A DNA stretch of 64,000 nucleotides from Lentisphaera marina. Its GTDB lineage: Bacteria; Verrucomicrobiota; Lentisphaeria; Lentisphaerales; Lentisphaeraceae. The stretch spans positions 372,001 to 436,000 of the forward strand of contig NZ_JAQZZL010000001.1 in NCBI RefSeq assembly GCF_028745505.1. The letters are read 5' to 3'. Made by a program: the position numbers and the translations under genes. Below, in pieces: positions 50,619 to 58,886 of the stretch (its first letter is position 1; the number at the start of each line of letters is the position of its first letter). Under the pieces are notes generated by a model. That model was not told the DNA's origin. It saw only the letters and a list, made by a program, of their open reading frames with translations, and did not search any database.

Positions 50619-50647
50619 TTGCAATTATGGATATCTAGAACTAAACT
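50619..50647 (+). promoter_or_regulatory. Candidate promoter of the divergent kinase gene
   Basis: TTGCAA (50619-50624), 17 bases, TAAACT (50642-50647), then AAGGATG and the ATG at 50673. Matches are partial. Confidence 0.3.
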
Positions 50648-51554
50648 TATCCCAACTTATTAAGGATGCACAATGAATAGAAACCCTCTTTCAAATTCCG
50701 ACAAGTCCGCCGACTTGTTGAAAATGGCATTACTAGATGAAGATGAACAAGACCGTTACTTAATTTGTGATTCTCTTGCATCTGGCGGAATGGGAATGAT
50801 CTACAGAGCTTATGATAGCCATACGGAACGCTATGTTGCCTACAAAGTCATTCACCCCGAATTACAGAAAAACAAAGCTATTTTTGAAAGGTTCACTTAC
50901 GAATCCGAAGTTGCTGCACGACTTGAGCACCCAAATATCATGCCCGTATACGACGCCGGACACGATAGCGATGGCCGCCCTTTCTACACGATGAAACTCC
51001 TCAAAGGCCAAACCCTTGCCAAATTTATCCAGAAACTCAAAGATAATCAGAGTTCTTCAAGTTTTGAAAATATGATCGAGATTCTGATCAAAGTATGTGA
51101 TGCAATATCTTGTGCACATGAACAAGATATTATCCATCGTGATTTAAAACCTGACAATATTATGATCGGGGATTTTGGTGAAGTTCTCGTTCTCGATTGG
51201 GGTCTTGCAAAAATCCCTAATAAAAAAGACACTGCCATTGATAGCCTCTCACCCTCAACACCTAGCGAATTCAGCCAAATGGGCGCCGTCATTGGCACTC
51301 CTGCCTACATGGCACCCGAACAGGCTCAAGGCAAAGAAGTTGACCCGCGTGCTGACATCTACTCTTTAGGAGCTCTCCTTCAGACGATGCTAACTTTTGA
51401 CCCTCCCATCAATGGCGACAACACTGAAGAAATCCTTTCCCGAGTCTCTTCCGGACAAATTCAATCACCAAATACAAATGACCTGCTACCCGAAAGTTTA
51501 GGTGAAAAAAACCAACGCATCCCTCGATCAGCTTTGGCGGTAATCAAAAAAGCC

Positions 51555-51560
51555 ACCCAA
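51555..51560 (+). repeat. Target-site duplication, left copy
   Basis: ACCCAA immediately before the left inverted repeat, identical to 53216-53221 directly after the right inverted repeat. Deleting the IS plus one copy rejoins ...GCC ACC CAA CTC AAA... in the kinase reading frame. Confidence 0.92.
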
Positions 51561-51573
51561 CCTGAATCCGTGA
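51561..51573 (+). repeat. Left terminal inverted repeat of the IS
   Basis: CCTGAATCCGTGA, the reverse complement of 53203-53215. Confidence 0.92.
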
Positions 51574-51601
51574 GCTGATCTTAAAAAACAGCTTAAAAAC
51601 A

Positions 51602-51664
51602 AGAAAACCTGTTGGTTTATAGTAATTTAAGTTACGACACCAAAATCACCCAACAGGTTTTCTC
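51602..51664 (+). promoter_or_regulatory. Fold-back hairpin before the transposase start
   Basis: AGAAAACCTGTTGG (51602-51615) pairs perfectly with CCAACAGGTTTTCT (51650-51663); the ATG follows at 51665. The right arm contains AGG, the only ribosome-site candidate, so transcripts entering from the kinase gene would fold and hide it. A possible -10 (TATAGT, 51618-51623) lies in the loop, so a transcript from it would lack the left arm and be translatable. Confidence 0.6.
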
Positions 51665-52984
51665 ATGAATAAAGCATTTAAACTCGACACAGGCAATGAT
51701 TCCCTTCACAGTATTGGCGGAATATTTTTAGGTGGCCAAGTCCTTCAACAAAGTGAAATTGACGATGAGTTCAATACAGATCACAAGGCCAATCATATCT
51801 TTCAAGATCTAGATATTTTCAAATCACAGGTGGGGTTACTGATTCAGGGGCGTGAACGCTTCACAGATATTAGTCAGTTTCGTGAAAACGAAGTCTTTAT
51901 GAAATCACTTGGATTAAACAAAGTTCCATCCGAGGAACGTTTGCGTCAACGACTAGAAATCATGTCTTCTGAGCATGAAGTGCATTTAAAATCAGCGAAT
52001 ACAAACCTGCTCAAAAAACAGTGTATAGGTAATATATCAAAAGGGGGGATGAATTTTATTCCACTCGATATGGATGTATCACCCATGGATAACTCCGGTA
52101 GCCATAAAGAAAATGTGAGTTGGACATATAAAAATCATGACGGATTTTCTCCCATGTTTGCCTACCTTGGAACTGAGGGCTTTATGCTAAATAATGAGCT
52201 GCGTCCAGGTTCACAGCATGCACAAAAAGGGATGCCAGAGTTCTTAGATGACAGCTTTACTATGATCAAAAAATTAAAGCTTAAGCACCCCGTACTACTT
52301 CGTTTAGATTCCGCTCACGATGCTGAGGTTAATTTCGGACACCTTCCTGATGATCAATATTTTCTGATTAAACGGAACCTTAGAAAGGAATCTAAAGAAC
52401 AGTGGCTATCCAACGCACGGCGTTTAGGGCGACAGCTTAAATCTCGAGATGGTAAGAGTGTCTTTGTCGGTGAACTCCATCACAAACATCCTGGAAACAA
52501 TGAAGAACATAAAGTGGTTCCTGTTATTTTTAAAGTTACGGAACGACTCGAAGATCAAGATGGCAATCGACTTTTGATGCCAGAAATCGAAGTGGAGACC
52601 TATTGGACGAATTTACCTTTAGAAGCCGAGGATGTGATCGAACTTTATCACGATCATGGAACCAGTGAGCAGTTCCATAGCGAATTGAAGAGCGATATGA
52701 ATGTAGAGCGTTTACCCTCAGGGAAATTTAAAGCGAATCAATTCTTTTTGCACTGCGCTATGCTCGCTTTTAATGTGCTCAGAGTCATTGGTAATCACCT
52801 TATCCATAATAAATCTTTGGCTCCAATTAAAATCAAAGCCCAACGACGCCGCCTACGGTGCGTGATACGTGACTTGATTTTAACCGCTTGTAAACACGTA
52901 AAGCACGCAGGAGATGAAACTCTCAAGTTTGGTCGACATAGCCCTTGGTTTAAGCTGTATCAAAAAATATCATTTAGCCTTTAA
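51665..52984 (+). CDS. IS1380-family transposase
   Basis: 439-aa DDE transposase. The catalytic-region motifs of this family are visible: LDMDVSPMDNSGSHKENVSW (first Asp region), LRLDSAHDAEV (second Asp region), and YHDHGTSEQFHSELKSD (Glu region), followed by CAMLAFNVLRVIG. Uninterrupted full-length frame, so probably functional. It lies inside a Hanks kinase gene on the same strand. Translation is likely held down by the hairpin at 51602-51663. Confidence 0.95.
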   Translation: MNKAFKLDTGNDSLHSIGGIFLGGQVLQQSEIDDEFNTDHKANHIFQDLDIFKSQVGLLIQGRERFTDISQFRENEVFMKSLGLNKVPSEERLRQRLEIMSSEHEVHLKSANTNLLKKQCIGNISKGGMNFIPLDMDVSPMDNSGSHKENVSWTYKNHDGFSPMFAYLGTEGFMLNNELRPGSQHAQKGMPEFLDDSFTMIKKLKLKHPVLLRLDSAHDAEVNFGHLPDDQYFLIKRNLRKESKEQWLSNARRLGRQLKSRDGKSVFVGELHHKHPGNNEEHKVVPVIFKVTERLEDQDGNRLLMPEIEVETYWTNLPLEAEDVIELYHDHGTSEQFHSELKSDMNVERLPSGKFKANQFFLHCAMLAFNVLRVIGNHLIHNKSLAPIKIKAQRRRLRCVIRDLILTACKHVKHAGDETLKFGRHSPWFKLYQKISFSL

Positions 52985-53202
52985 TCCACTAATAAGAAGT
53001 TTATTGCAAAGCTCTTTTATTGAGTTTTGTGCTTTACTCTGTCCAAGTTGGGTGAATTGCCTTAGAAATTGCTATATTTACTATCCTTAGACACCTGATC
53101 ACGAGCGATAGGCTTAAGAAATAAGGACATCTCACAATCTGGGATAAAAACGATCTAAGAATTACTCGACCAAACCATTATCTCATGAATCTCAAAACCT
53201 GA

Positions 53203-53215
53203 TCACGGATTCAGG
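53203..53215 (-). repeat. Right terminal inverted repeat of the IS
   Basis: TCACGGATTCAGG, the reverse complement of the left end CCTGAATCCGTGA. Confidence 0.92.
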
Positions 53216-53221
53216 ACCCAA
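53216..53221 (+). repeat. Target-site duplication, right copy
   Basis: ACCCAA directly after the right inverted repeat, identical to 51555-51560. Confidence 0.92.
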
Positions 53222-54508
53222 CTCAAACCTGAAGATCGCTATGCTTCAACCGCGGAATTTGCCCAAGAATTGAAACAAATCTTAGGTGGATTTGCTGCAA
53301 ACGCGGAAAATGCAGGGGCTTTCCGTTTATCGCTTCTGTTAATCCAGCGCCACAAAATCGTCTCCTCGGTAAGCCTCATGTTTAGCTTATTATTTATTAT
53401 TTTCGGCGTAAAATCCATTAATGCAATTCATCAGGAACGCAACTTTGCTCTCGAACAACACGAAATTGCCAAACACAATTATTTTGAGGCTCAACATGCT
53501 CTTAATCAACTGCGGGAAAGCGCTGGAATTTACTTATCACGTGCGCGTTATAATATTGGCAAAGGTGAATTTGATGCCGCCCTCATGGATGTAGAAACTT
53601 ACCTCAAACTCAATCAACACAACGCAGAAGCCTATCTCTTATTAGGACGTATTAATCAAGCCCAGAAAAATTTTGGTGAAGCCGCCAAAGCTTTCAAAAA
53701 GGCCCAAGTTCATGGAGACAAAAGTGCTCTTGCTTCTAATAGCCTAAAAATTGCGACTGACGCACAAACGTGTGTAGAAAATCATGGTCACCTTGCGAAA
53801 GACGAAATTTTTTCTATTTATTGTCAATTAATATCCAACTCTCAAATACCAGAAGCATCGCAGTTTCTGGATGACCTTTTGAGTAATGAAGAATTCTCCA
53901 ACCGAGTTTTTAGTGAACTCTTTGTTCATACAAAACTATTAGGTAAATTAAAATTCTGTCCCAAAGGCATGCTACATATGAGGCTCAGCCCGGAGAATAA
54001 AGACTTCACTCCACTTCGTTATTTCCAAAAAGCTTTTTTTGGAACTCTGGCCATGCCAGGCACCATGCTTAGCTCTTTGCACCCCCTAAAAGGTTTAGCC
54101 ATTGTAACTTTGGACATACGAGGTACACAAGTCTCTTCACTGAAGCCACTCTATAACTCAACCGTTTATAATTTATTGATCGACGATACACTAATTGATG
54201 ACTTTTCACCTTTGAAAGGCCATACAATAAATGTTTTATCCATGCGTAATACACCCATTAAATCTCTTGCTTCCCTACAAATGGTAGACATTAAACACTT
54301 AGATATTGCGATGAGTCCACTGCGTGAGCCGAATTTAAAACACCTCTCCCACGTTCCATCTCTAGTCCTTCCAATTTCCTGGCGTGGGTATGTAAAAAAC
54401 GATACTTTCCCCGAAGGAACAAAACTCATTTGGGCACAAAAAGAAATTCATCCAGAAGCTGAAAGACTACGCTTGAGAATTAAACAAAAAGTATTTACGG
54501 AATTATAA
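53222..54508 (+). pseudogene. Hanks-type Ser/Thr kinase, C-terminal part, separated by an IS
   Basis: Continues the kinase in frame: LKPEDRYASTAEFAQELKQI completes the C lobe (the PEDRY box is a kinase hallmark). Then come a membrane helix (HKIVSSVSLMFSLLFIIFG), TPR-like repeats (AEAYLLLGRINQAQKNFGEA), and C-terminal leucine-rich-like repeats (GTQVSSLKPL, DDFSPLKGH, TPIKSLASL). 428 codons here plus 296 before the insertion make 724, against 721 in the kinase at 41401. The first possible start in this fragment, TTG 53270, has no ribosome site, so it is probably not translated alone. Confidence 0.9.
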
Positions 54509-54513
54509 AAAGC

Positions 54514-54870
54514 CTACTGAGGCTTTTGCGCTAAAGTAAAGCGATTGCCTTCTGGGTCAGAAAATATCTCGGCCTTGAGTCCAACGGGAGGCGCGGCTAT
54601 TTTGAGTGGTGCAAAACCTGCATCCAACAACTGCTCACGAATATCACCGTAATTCACGGAATAATAAACCCACATAGTGTTGCAACCCTTTTGCACAGAG
54701 GCATTTGGTTGCTGACGCACACCTAAAACGAGACCATTGCTCAATTGAAATTCAACCCAATGATTGGAGTCGACTACAGGTGCACCGAGTAATAATGTAT
54801 CACGATAAAATTCACGCGCTCTATCTAAATCATCAACACTGATGATGATACCATAATTTCTTTCGTACAC
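54514..54870 (-). CDS. VOC-family (glyoxalase/bleomycin-resistance fold) protein
   Basis: 118 aa, GTG start at 54870 with GGAG eight bases upstream. The beta-alpha-beta-beta-beta repeat pattern is visible: IIISVDDLDRAREFYRDTL at the start and EIFSDPEGNRFTLAQ at the end, a typical VOC half. Metal ligands may be Glu in the C-terminal strand; the substrate cannot be predicted. Convergent with the kinase fragment, with a 5-base gap. Confidence 0.82.
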   Translation of the reverse strand: MYERNYGIIISVDDLDRAREFYRDTLLLGAPVVDSNHWVEFQLSNGLVLGVRQQPNASVQKGCNTMWVYYSVNYGDIREQLLDAGFAPLKIAAPPVGLKAEIFSDPEGNRFTLAQKPQ

Positions 54871-54964
54871 TTAAGTGCTCCTTTATTTTTTCATTTTAGG
54901 ACGAAAATCTTGAGTTAAAGGCTACTTTAAAGCAACTTACTCAAATAACAATTAGGTTTTGTTA

Positions 54965-55831
54965 ATGTCCCGTTCGAAATTGCTTGCTAAGCGAGAAGAG
55001 AAGATTCTAAAAATCCGCCAGCAACTCATTACTGGCTTCACTTGGTTACTCTGCTTAGCCATGGTGCTTGGCACTTTGCTACTTTTAGTTTCGGGCCTGC
55101 GTCTCCTTCTATTGAGCTCGAACCCTCAATTTGTTTTAGAAAAAATTGAAATCCAGGGCAATACACATATCACACCTGACGAGACCATTTACCAGCAACT
55201 CTACGACCTTGAAGTCATCGAAAAAAAGATCAACCTCTTCCAAATCTCACCTTCTGAAGTCCGCGAGAAGCTTGAAGCCAACCCTGCTATCCATGAAGTG
55301 AAAGTCGATCGCATTTTACCAAGCACACTTGCTGTCACCATAAGTGAAAAGCAAGCTCGTGCCCAACTCCTTAAAGATGGCAAAGTTTATCTTGTCAGCA
55401 ATGACTCAACTCTTTTACCATATGGAGAAAATCAGCAATCTTATTTACCCCTCATTGCCGTAAAAGTCGATGGCGAACTAAAGCTCGGCCAACAAATTAG
55501 CACTGAGGAAAACCAAGTCGTTTTTGATTTCTTAAACTACTACGATAGCTATGCCATCAAACGCAATGGCGAAACTTTTTTCCCTTCTCAAATATTTAAA
55601 GTGGCACGCATTAGGCAAGACCCAAAGGGGGACCTTGTCCTCTTTCTTAAACAATCTGGCATTAGTGATAACTTCAAAATCGCTCGCAATAATGTTCTGA
55701 TCAAACTAGACAGTTCTGAACTCGCTCTGAGCTTAGACCGAGCCTGTATTTATTTAATTGAAAACCGCATCGAAGGTAAAGCTATCGAAAAGTATATTGA
55801 TGCACGTTCACATAGGGTATTTGTCGAATGA
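54965..55831 (+). CDS. ftsQ: FtsQ/DivIB-like cell-division protein
   Basis: 288 aa. A short basic cytosolic head, one membrane helix (WLLCLAMVLGTLLLLVSGLRLLLL), a POTRA-type domain (FVLEKIEIQGNTHITPDE), then PAIHEVKVDRILPSTLAVTISEKQARAQL, the FtsQ pattern, and a C-terminal beta domain. Start at ATG 54965 with AGG eight bases upstream, in preference to TTG 54959. Usually in the dcw cluster; here it stands alone and overlaps fur by 4 bases. Confidence 0.8.
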   Translation: MSRSKLLAKREEKILKIRQQLITGFTWLLCLAMVLGTLLLLVSGLRLLLLSSNPQFVLEKIEIQGNTHITPDETIYQQLYDLEVIEKKINLFQISPSEVREKLEANPAIHEVKVDRILPSTLAVTISEKQARAQLLKDGKVYLVSNDSTLLPYGENQQSYLPLIAVKVDGELKLGQQISTEENQVVFDFLNYYDSYAIKRNGETFFPSQIFKVARIRQDPKGDLVLFLKQSGISDNFKIARNNVLIKLDSSELALSLDRACIYLIENRIEGKAIEKYIDARSHRVFVE

Positions 55832-56226
55832 AAGAAAATCATATTGGTTTAAGAAAAACTAAACAAAGAGAACTCATCCTCAACGTGATAAGTTCTGCAC
55901 CTGGGCCCGTTTCTGTTAACGAAATTGCTCAATTACTTGAAGACTGCGATAAAAGTACGGGTATAGCGACTATCTATCGCACCGTTAACCTTTTGTTAGA
56001 TAATGAACTCATTCAATGTGTGCGTCTCCATGATGCTGTCCAGCGCTATGAGCCCACCAACATCCCTCATCACCACCATTTTCATTGTAGTCAATGTGAC
56101 AAAGTCTATGACTTAGAGGGTTGCTATTTGCACCTACATGAATCAACTTTGAAAGAAGGCCACCAAGTAAATTCTCACGAAATCACTTTCCGTGGTATAT
56201 GCAAAGACTGCAAAGAAAGCTCTTAA
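55828..56226 (+). CDS. fur: Fur-family metalloregulator
   Basis: 132 aa. Winged helix (KTKQRELILNVISSA...GIATIYRTVNLLLDNELI), then the metal region HHHHFHCSQC with C87/C90 and C125/C128 (GICKDC) forming the structural zinc site. Fur, Zur and PerR are not separable by eye; the HHHH run hints at a Zur/Fur type. Coupled by ATGA to the ftsQ-like gene. Confidence 0.9.
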   Translation: MKENHIGLRKTKQRELILNVISSAPGPVSVNEIAQLLEDCDKSTGIATIYRTVNLLLDNELIQCVRLHDAVQRYEPTNIPHHHHFHCSQCDKVYDLEGCYLHLHESTLKEGHQVNSHEITFRGICKDCKESS

Positions 56227-56304
56227 GTCTTGATCATTTATACTTGAATAAGTCAGAAAACTCACAATATTCACATATTCGAATAAACAGATATAAAGAA
56301 TCTA

Positions 56305-57072
56305 ATGACTAAAATTTCCATTGAACTTGTTCCTCATGCGGCTGAAGAAATCACTTCAGAGCTCAAAGGAATCCAAGAAGCTTTCCCAAAAGTAAATACT
56401 GTAAACATACCAGATATTGTTAGGCTCCCCACTCGAAGCTGGGAAGCTTGTGGCTTTTGTGCCACCATGCTCGATCGCGATATCCCTCATCTACGAGCTT
56501 GTGATTTTGACCTTAATGAACCAAGCCTCATTCACGACATTATGTCTAATTATAAATTCTCAGAAGTCTTACTTGTGGGAGGCGATTTTTTTGAAGGCCG
56601 TGAACATTTCGAAACTTCTACCATTGATTTTATCAAATTTTTCAAAGCACATTACCCTGAAGTAAAAGTCTACGGTGCCATCGACCCCTACAGGACTGAT
56701 TTCAACAGCGAAATGGCTTATCTTAAAGAAAAAATTGATGCTAATATTGATGGTTTTTTCACCCAACCTTTCTTTGACTTAGAGCTCCTAGCCAAATGGA
56801 TTGAAGCTTTAAAAGGTCATGTTGTTTATTGGGGATTAAGTCCCGTTTTGAGTTCTAAGAGCCAAGCTTACTGGGAAAAACGCAACCTCGTGAATTTCCC
56901 CAAAGACTTTGTCCCTGAACTCGAATGGAATGCACAATTTGCAGCTGATGCCATTGAGCTCATTGATCGCTACAATTCTTGCCTCTACTTTATGCCCATT
57001 CGCATTCCCGTAGTCGACTATCTAAATGCGATCATTCCCAAAAGCTCAATTCTCGAGTCACTCTTAAAATAA
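56305..57072 (+). CDS. MTHFR-like TIM-barrel oxidoreductase
   Basis: 255 aa, lacking the MetV-type tail. ISIELVPHAAEEI at the start, VNIPDIVRLPTRSWEACGF and DIPHLRACDF resemble the strand-helix pattern of small methylenetetrahydrofolate-reductase-like proteins. QPFFDLELLAKWIEAL and WGLSPVLS follow where MTHFR has the substrate loop. It is a second family member beside the one at 35839; whether it binds FAD or folate is open. Monocistronic, or followed by the lipoprotein 3 bases downstream. Confidence 0.65.
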   Translation: MTKISIELVPHAAEEITSELKGIQEAFPKVNTVNIPDIVRLPTRSWEACGFCATMLDRDIPHLRACDFDLNEPSLIHDIMSNYKFSEVLLVGGDFFEGREHFETSTIDFIKFFKAHYPEVKVYGAIDPYRTDFNSEMAYLKEKIDANIDGFFTQPFFDLELLAKWIEALKGHVVYWGLSPVLSSKSQAYWEKRNLVNFPKDFVPELEWNAQFAADAIELIDRYNSCLYFMPIRIPVVDYLNAIIPKSSILESLLK

Positions 57073-57075
57073 AAA

Positions 57076-57903
57076 ATGAACAAGTTTCTCTCTTTGTTCC
57101 TGTTAATGCTGGGCTCATCCTGCATGACACAAAAGCAACGAGTAGAAATTGCTCAAAATGAGCTCAATTCACTATTACGAAGTAAGGCAGCCTCACTCCG
57201 TCAAGTAATCCTAATTGATGATGCTCGCTTCACACTTATTCACGTCGCACAGACTCATTATTCGAAGCTATATCTCAATTTATTACTCGAAAAATTCACT
57301 CATTGGGAATCACTGAGCGATAAGACAGCTATCCGTAAAGAACAAGAAAAGTATTTTGATTTAATCAATCAAATTAATTCTGAACAAAAGTTAATTATTG
57401 ATTTCCTCGTGACTCACAGAGATCACTATGATTGCCTCTATGTCGAGGGTCTATCTTACCCAGGAACTTACAAGAGAAAGAATCCTCTGAAGGATATTGA
57501 GAACACCCAAAATGAGGTCCAAGAAGCCCTCTCCTTTTCAAATGGTCATTTTAAGGCTCCAGAACCAGCATATTTTGCAGGGGCTTCCTTATTTTTATAC
57601 CAACAACATGAAATCCCCGTGCTCGGTGTTGAGCACCAAGGTCTACTCCGTTTAACGCACCAACTTTACAATAAAGCACCCCTCCCTAAAGTCTCTCAAA
57701 ACGACTTCATCATTGCTTGCCATGATGAAAGGGAAACTCAAATGCTTAAGAACATGAGCAAAAATTACGAAGCTAATAATCGTTACGATCACAGCTTAAA
57801 ATTTCTTCTATGTGGATCTCTTCACGACTTCGAAAATAATATTTCTGAATGGAACAAAACCCACCCAAAGATGAAGTATAACTTATTTGTCTTGGAGCTT
57901 TAA
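57076..57903 (+). CDS. Lipoprotein of unknown function, possibly ChaN/TraB-like
   Basis: 275 aa with MNKFLSLFLLMLGSSCMTQK: a lipoprotein-type leader (Cys16). The mature region contains FTLIHVAQTHYSKLY, YVEGLSYPGT, VLGVEHQGLL, CHDERETQML and FLLCGSLHDFENNI. This series of short His/Asp/Glu-containing strands is reminiscent of the ChaN/TraB/erythromycin-esterase fold, which is only a guess. Starts 3 bases after the MTHFR-like gene and overlaps the convergent DUF4340 gene by 4 bases. Confidence 0.6.
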   Translation: MNKFLSLFLLMLGSSCMTQKQRVEIAQNELNSLLRSKAASLRQVILIDDARFTLIHVAQTHYSKLYLNLLLEKFTHWESLSDKTAIRKEQEKYFDLINQINSEQKLIIDFLVTHRDHYDCLYVEGLSYPGTYKRKNPLKDIENTQNEVQEALSFSNGHFKAPEPAYFAGASLFLYQQHEIPVLGVEHQGLLRLTHQLYNKAPLPKVSQNDFIIACHDERETQMLKNMSKNYEANNRYDHSLKFLLCGSLHDFENNISEWNKTHPKMKYNLFVLEL

Positions 57904-58886
57904 TTACTCTTCATTTGCATAAAGGGAAGCAATCGCTCGGACAGCATAAAATGCCACTCCGTAAGCGTTTGCTTAATATCATCATAGTCTTTAGAACCAC
58001 TCAGATCAGCCTCAGTATTAAGGCGCATGCGACATTTAATAAACTTATCGATATGCGATACTAATTCCAATGTATAACGCCTTCCCACGTGATCCACAAA
58101 TTCTAAACGCTCTCCTTCAAAATCTACTTTGGTTATGGGACGAGCTACTTCTACATCAAGGTAACGAGATTGAAAGATCTGCGACATGAAACCATGTGTT
58201 TGCTGATCCGTCATCTTAGTCAATTGAGAGGGGTATTTGAACTTAAATGGCTTATTCAACTGACTTCTACCCGCTTGCCAAATCAAGCGTTCACGACTGA
58301 AGTAGGAAACAGACAACACCCCTTGATAATCTGGCAAAAACTTGCGTAGCCAAACACGCGGATCGGCTTGCGTATTTCGCAAAATTTGTGTCGAGATAAA
58401 AACCCCATTGCTCGAGGGATCTAAGTAATAACGCCCAGCTGTTTTACCCCCTTGATTATGAGGCTTGCCAATATATAAAGTTTTTTCACTATTATCATTA
58501 TAAATCAAACTCAATTCTACGGGTCTCTCACTCATATGTTTGGAGTCTTTATCTAAAGCGTAAAACTTCATATCTTGGCTGCGAGTATCTACTGTTTGCG
58601 CGACTTTCATATTCTTTAGATCTTCTAGTACATCATTAATTTGTTTTTGATCCGCAATAAAATCATGACGATTTTTCACCACCCAATCTCCATCAACTTG
58701 ATGAAGTTCAGTTTTAAATGGACCTTGCTCAAGTTTAAAACTTTTGATCTCTTTAAAATCTTTAAAGACGACATCACCTGAATTAAAAGCACCACGGTTA
58801 ATCTTTTCATCTTTACGCGTTAAGAAAAACAGGATGAGTAGTCCCAAGCTTATGAGTAAAACTTTATATAATTGCTTTGGTTTCAT
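57900..58886 (-). CDS. DUF4340-containing membrane-anchored protein of an ABC system
   Basis: 328 aa: N-terminal anchor (YKVLLISLGLLILFFLTRK), then a repeated extracytoplasmic fold typical of DUF4340 (FKLEQGPFKTELHQVDGDWVV; LYIGKPHNQGGKTAGRYYL; TQADPRVWLRKFLPDY). DUF4340 proteins are nearly always encoded with GldA/GldF/GldG-like transporters, as here. Overlaps the permease gene by 4 bases. Role in the complex unknown. Confidence 0.82.
   Translation of the reverse strand: MKPKQLYKVLLISLGLLILFFLTRKDEKINRGAFNSGDVVFKDFKEIKSFKLEQGPFKTELHQVDGDWVVKNRHDFIADQKQINDVLEDLKNMKVAQTVDTRSQDMKFYALDKDSKHMSERPVELSLIYNDNSEKTLYIGKPHNQGGKTAGRYYLDPSSNGVFISTQILRNTQADPRVWLRKFLPDYQGVLSVSYFSRERLIWQAGRSQLNKPFKFKYPSQLTKMTDQQTHGFMSQIFQSRYLDVEVARPITKVDFEGERLEFVDHVGRRYTLELVSHIDKFIKCRMRLNTEADLSGSKDYDDIKQTLTEWHFMLSERLLPFMQMKSN

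Larger units (their letters stand above)
50673..51578 (+). pseudogene. Hanks-type Ser/Thr kinase, N-terminal part, cut by an IS
   Basis: Residues 1-296 are kinase: glycine loop ASGGMGMIYRA, Lys58 (VAYKVI), HRDLKPDN (155-162), DWG (175-177), GTPAYMAPEQAQG and DIYSLGALL. All key residues are intact, in contrast to the degenerate kinase at 41401. After codon 296 (ATQ) the frame enters the inserted element at 51561 and ends within six codons at a TGA. The truncated protein lacks the last part of the C lobe, the membrane helix and the repeat region, so it is likely soluble and probably inactive. The rest of the gene is at 53222-54508. Confidence 0.9.
51561..53215 (+). mobile_element. IS1380-family insertion sequence
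   Basis: A 1655-bp element bounded by 13-bp perfect inverted repeats CCTGAATCCGTGA (51561-51573) and TCACGGATTCAGG (53203-53215), with a 6-bp duplication ACCCAA at each side. It encodes one transposase (51665-52984). The right 230 bases are non-coding and contain an 11-bp direct repeat, ACCTGATCACG (53093-53103 and 53197-53207), perhaps a second transposase-binding site. Length and gene content fit IS1380 (about 1.6-1.7 kb). It appears complete and recent: the ends match and the duplication is perfect. Confidence 0.93.
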
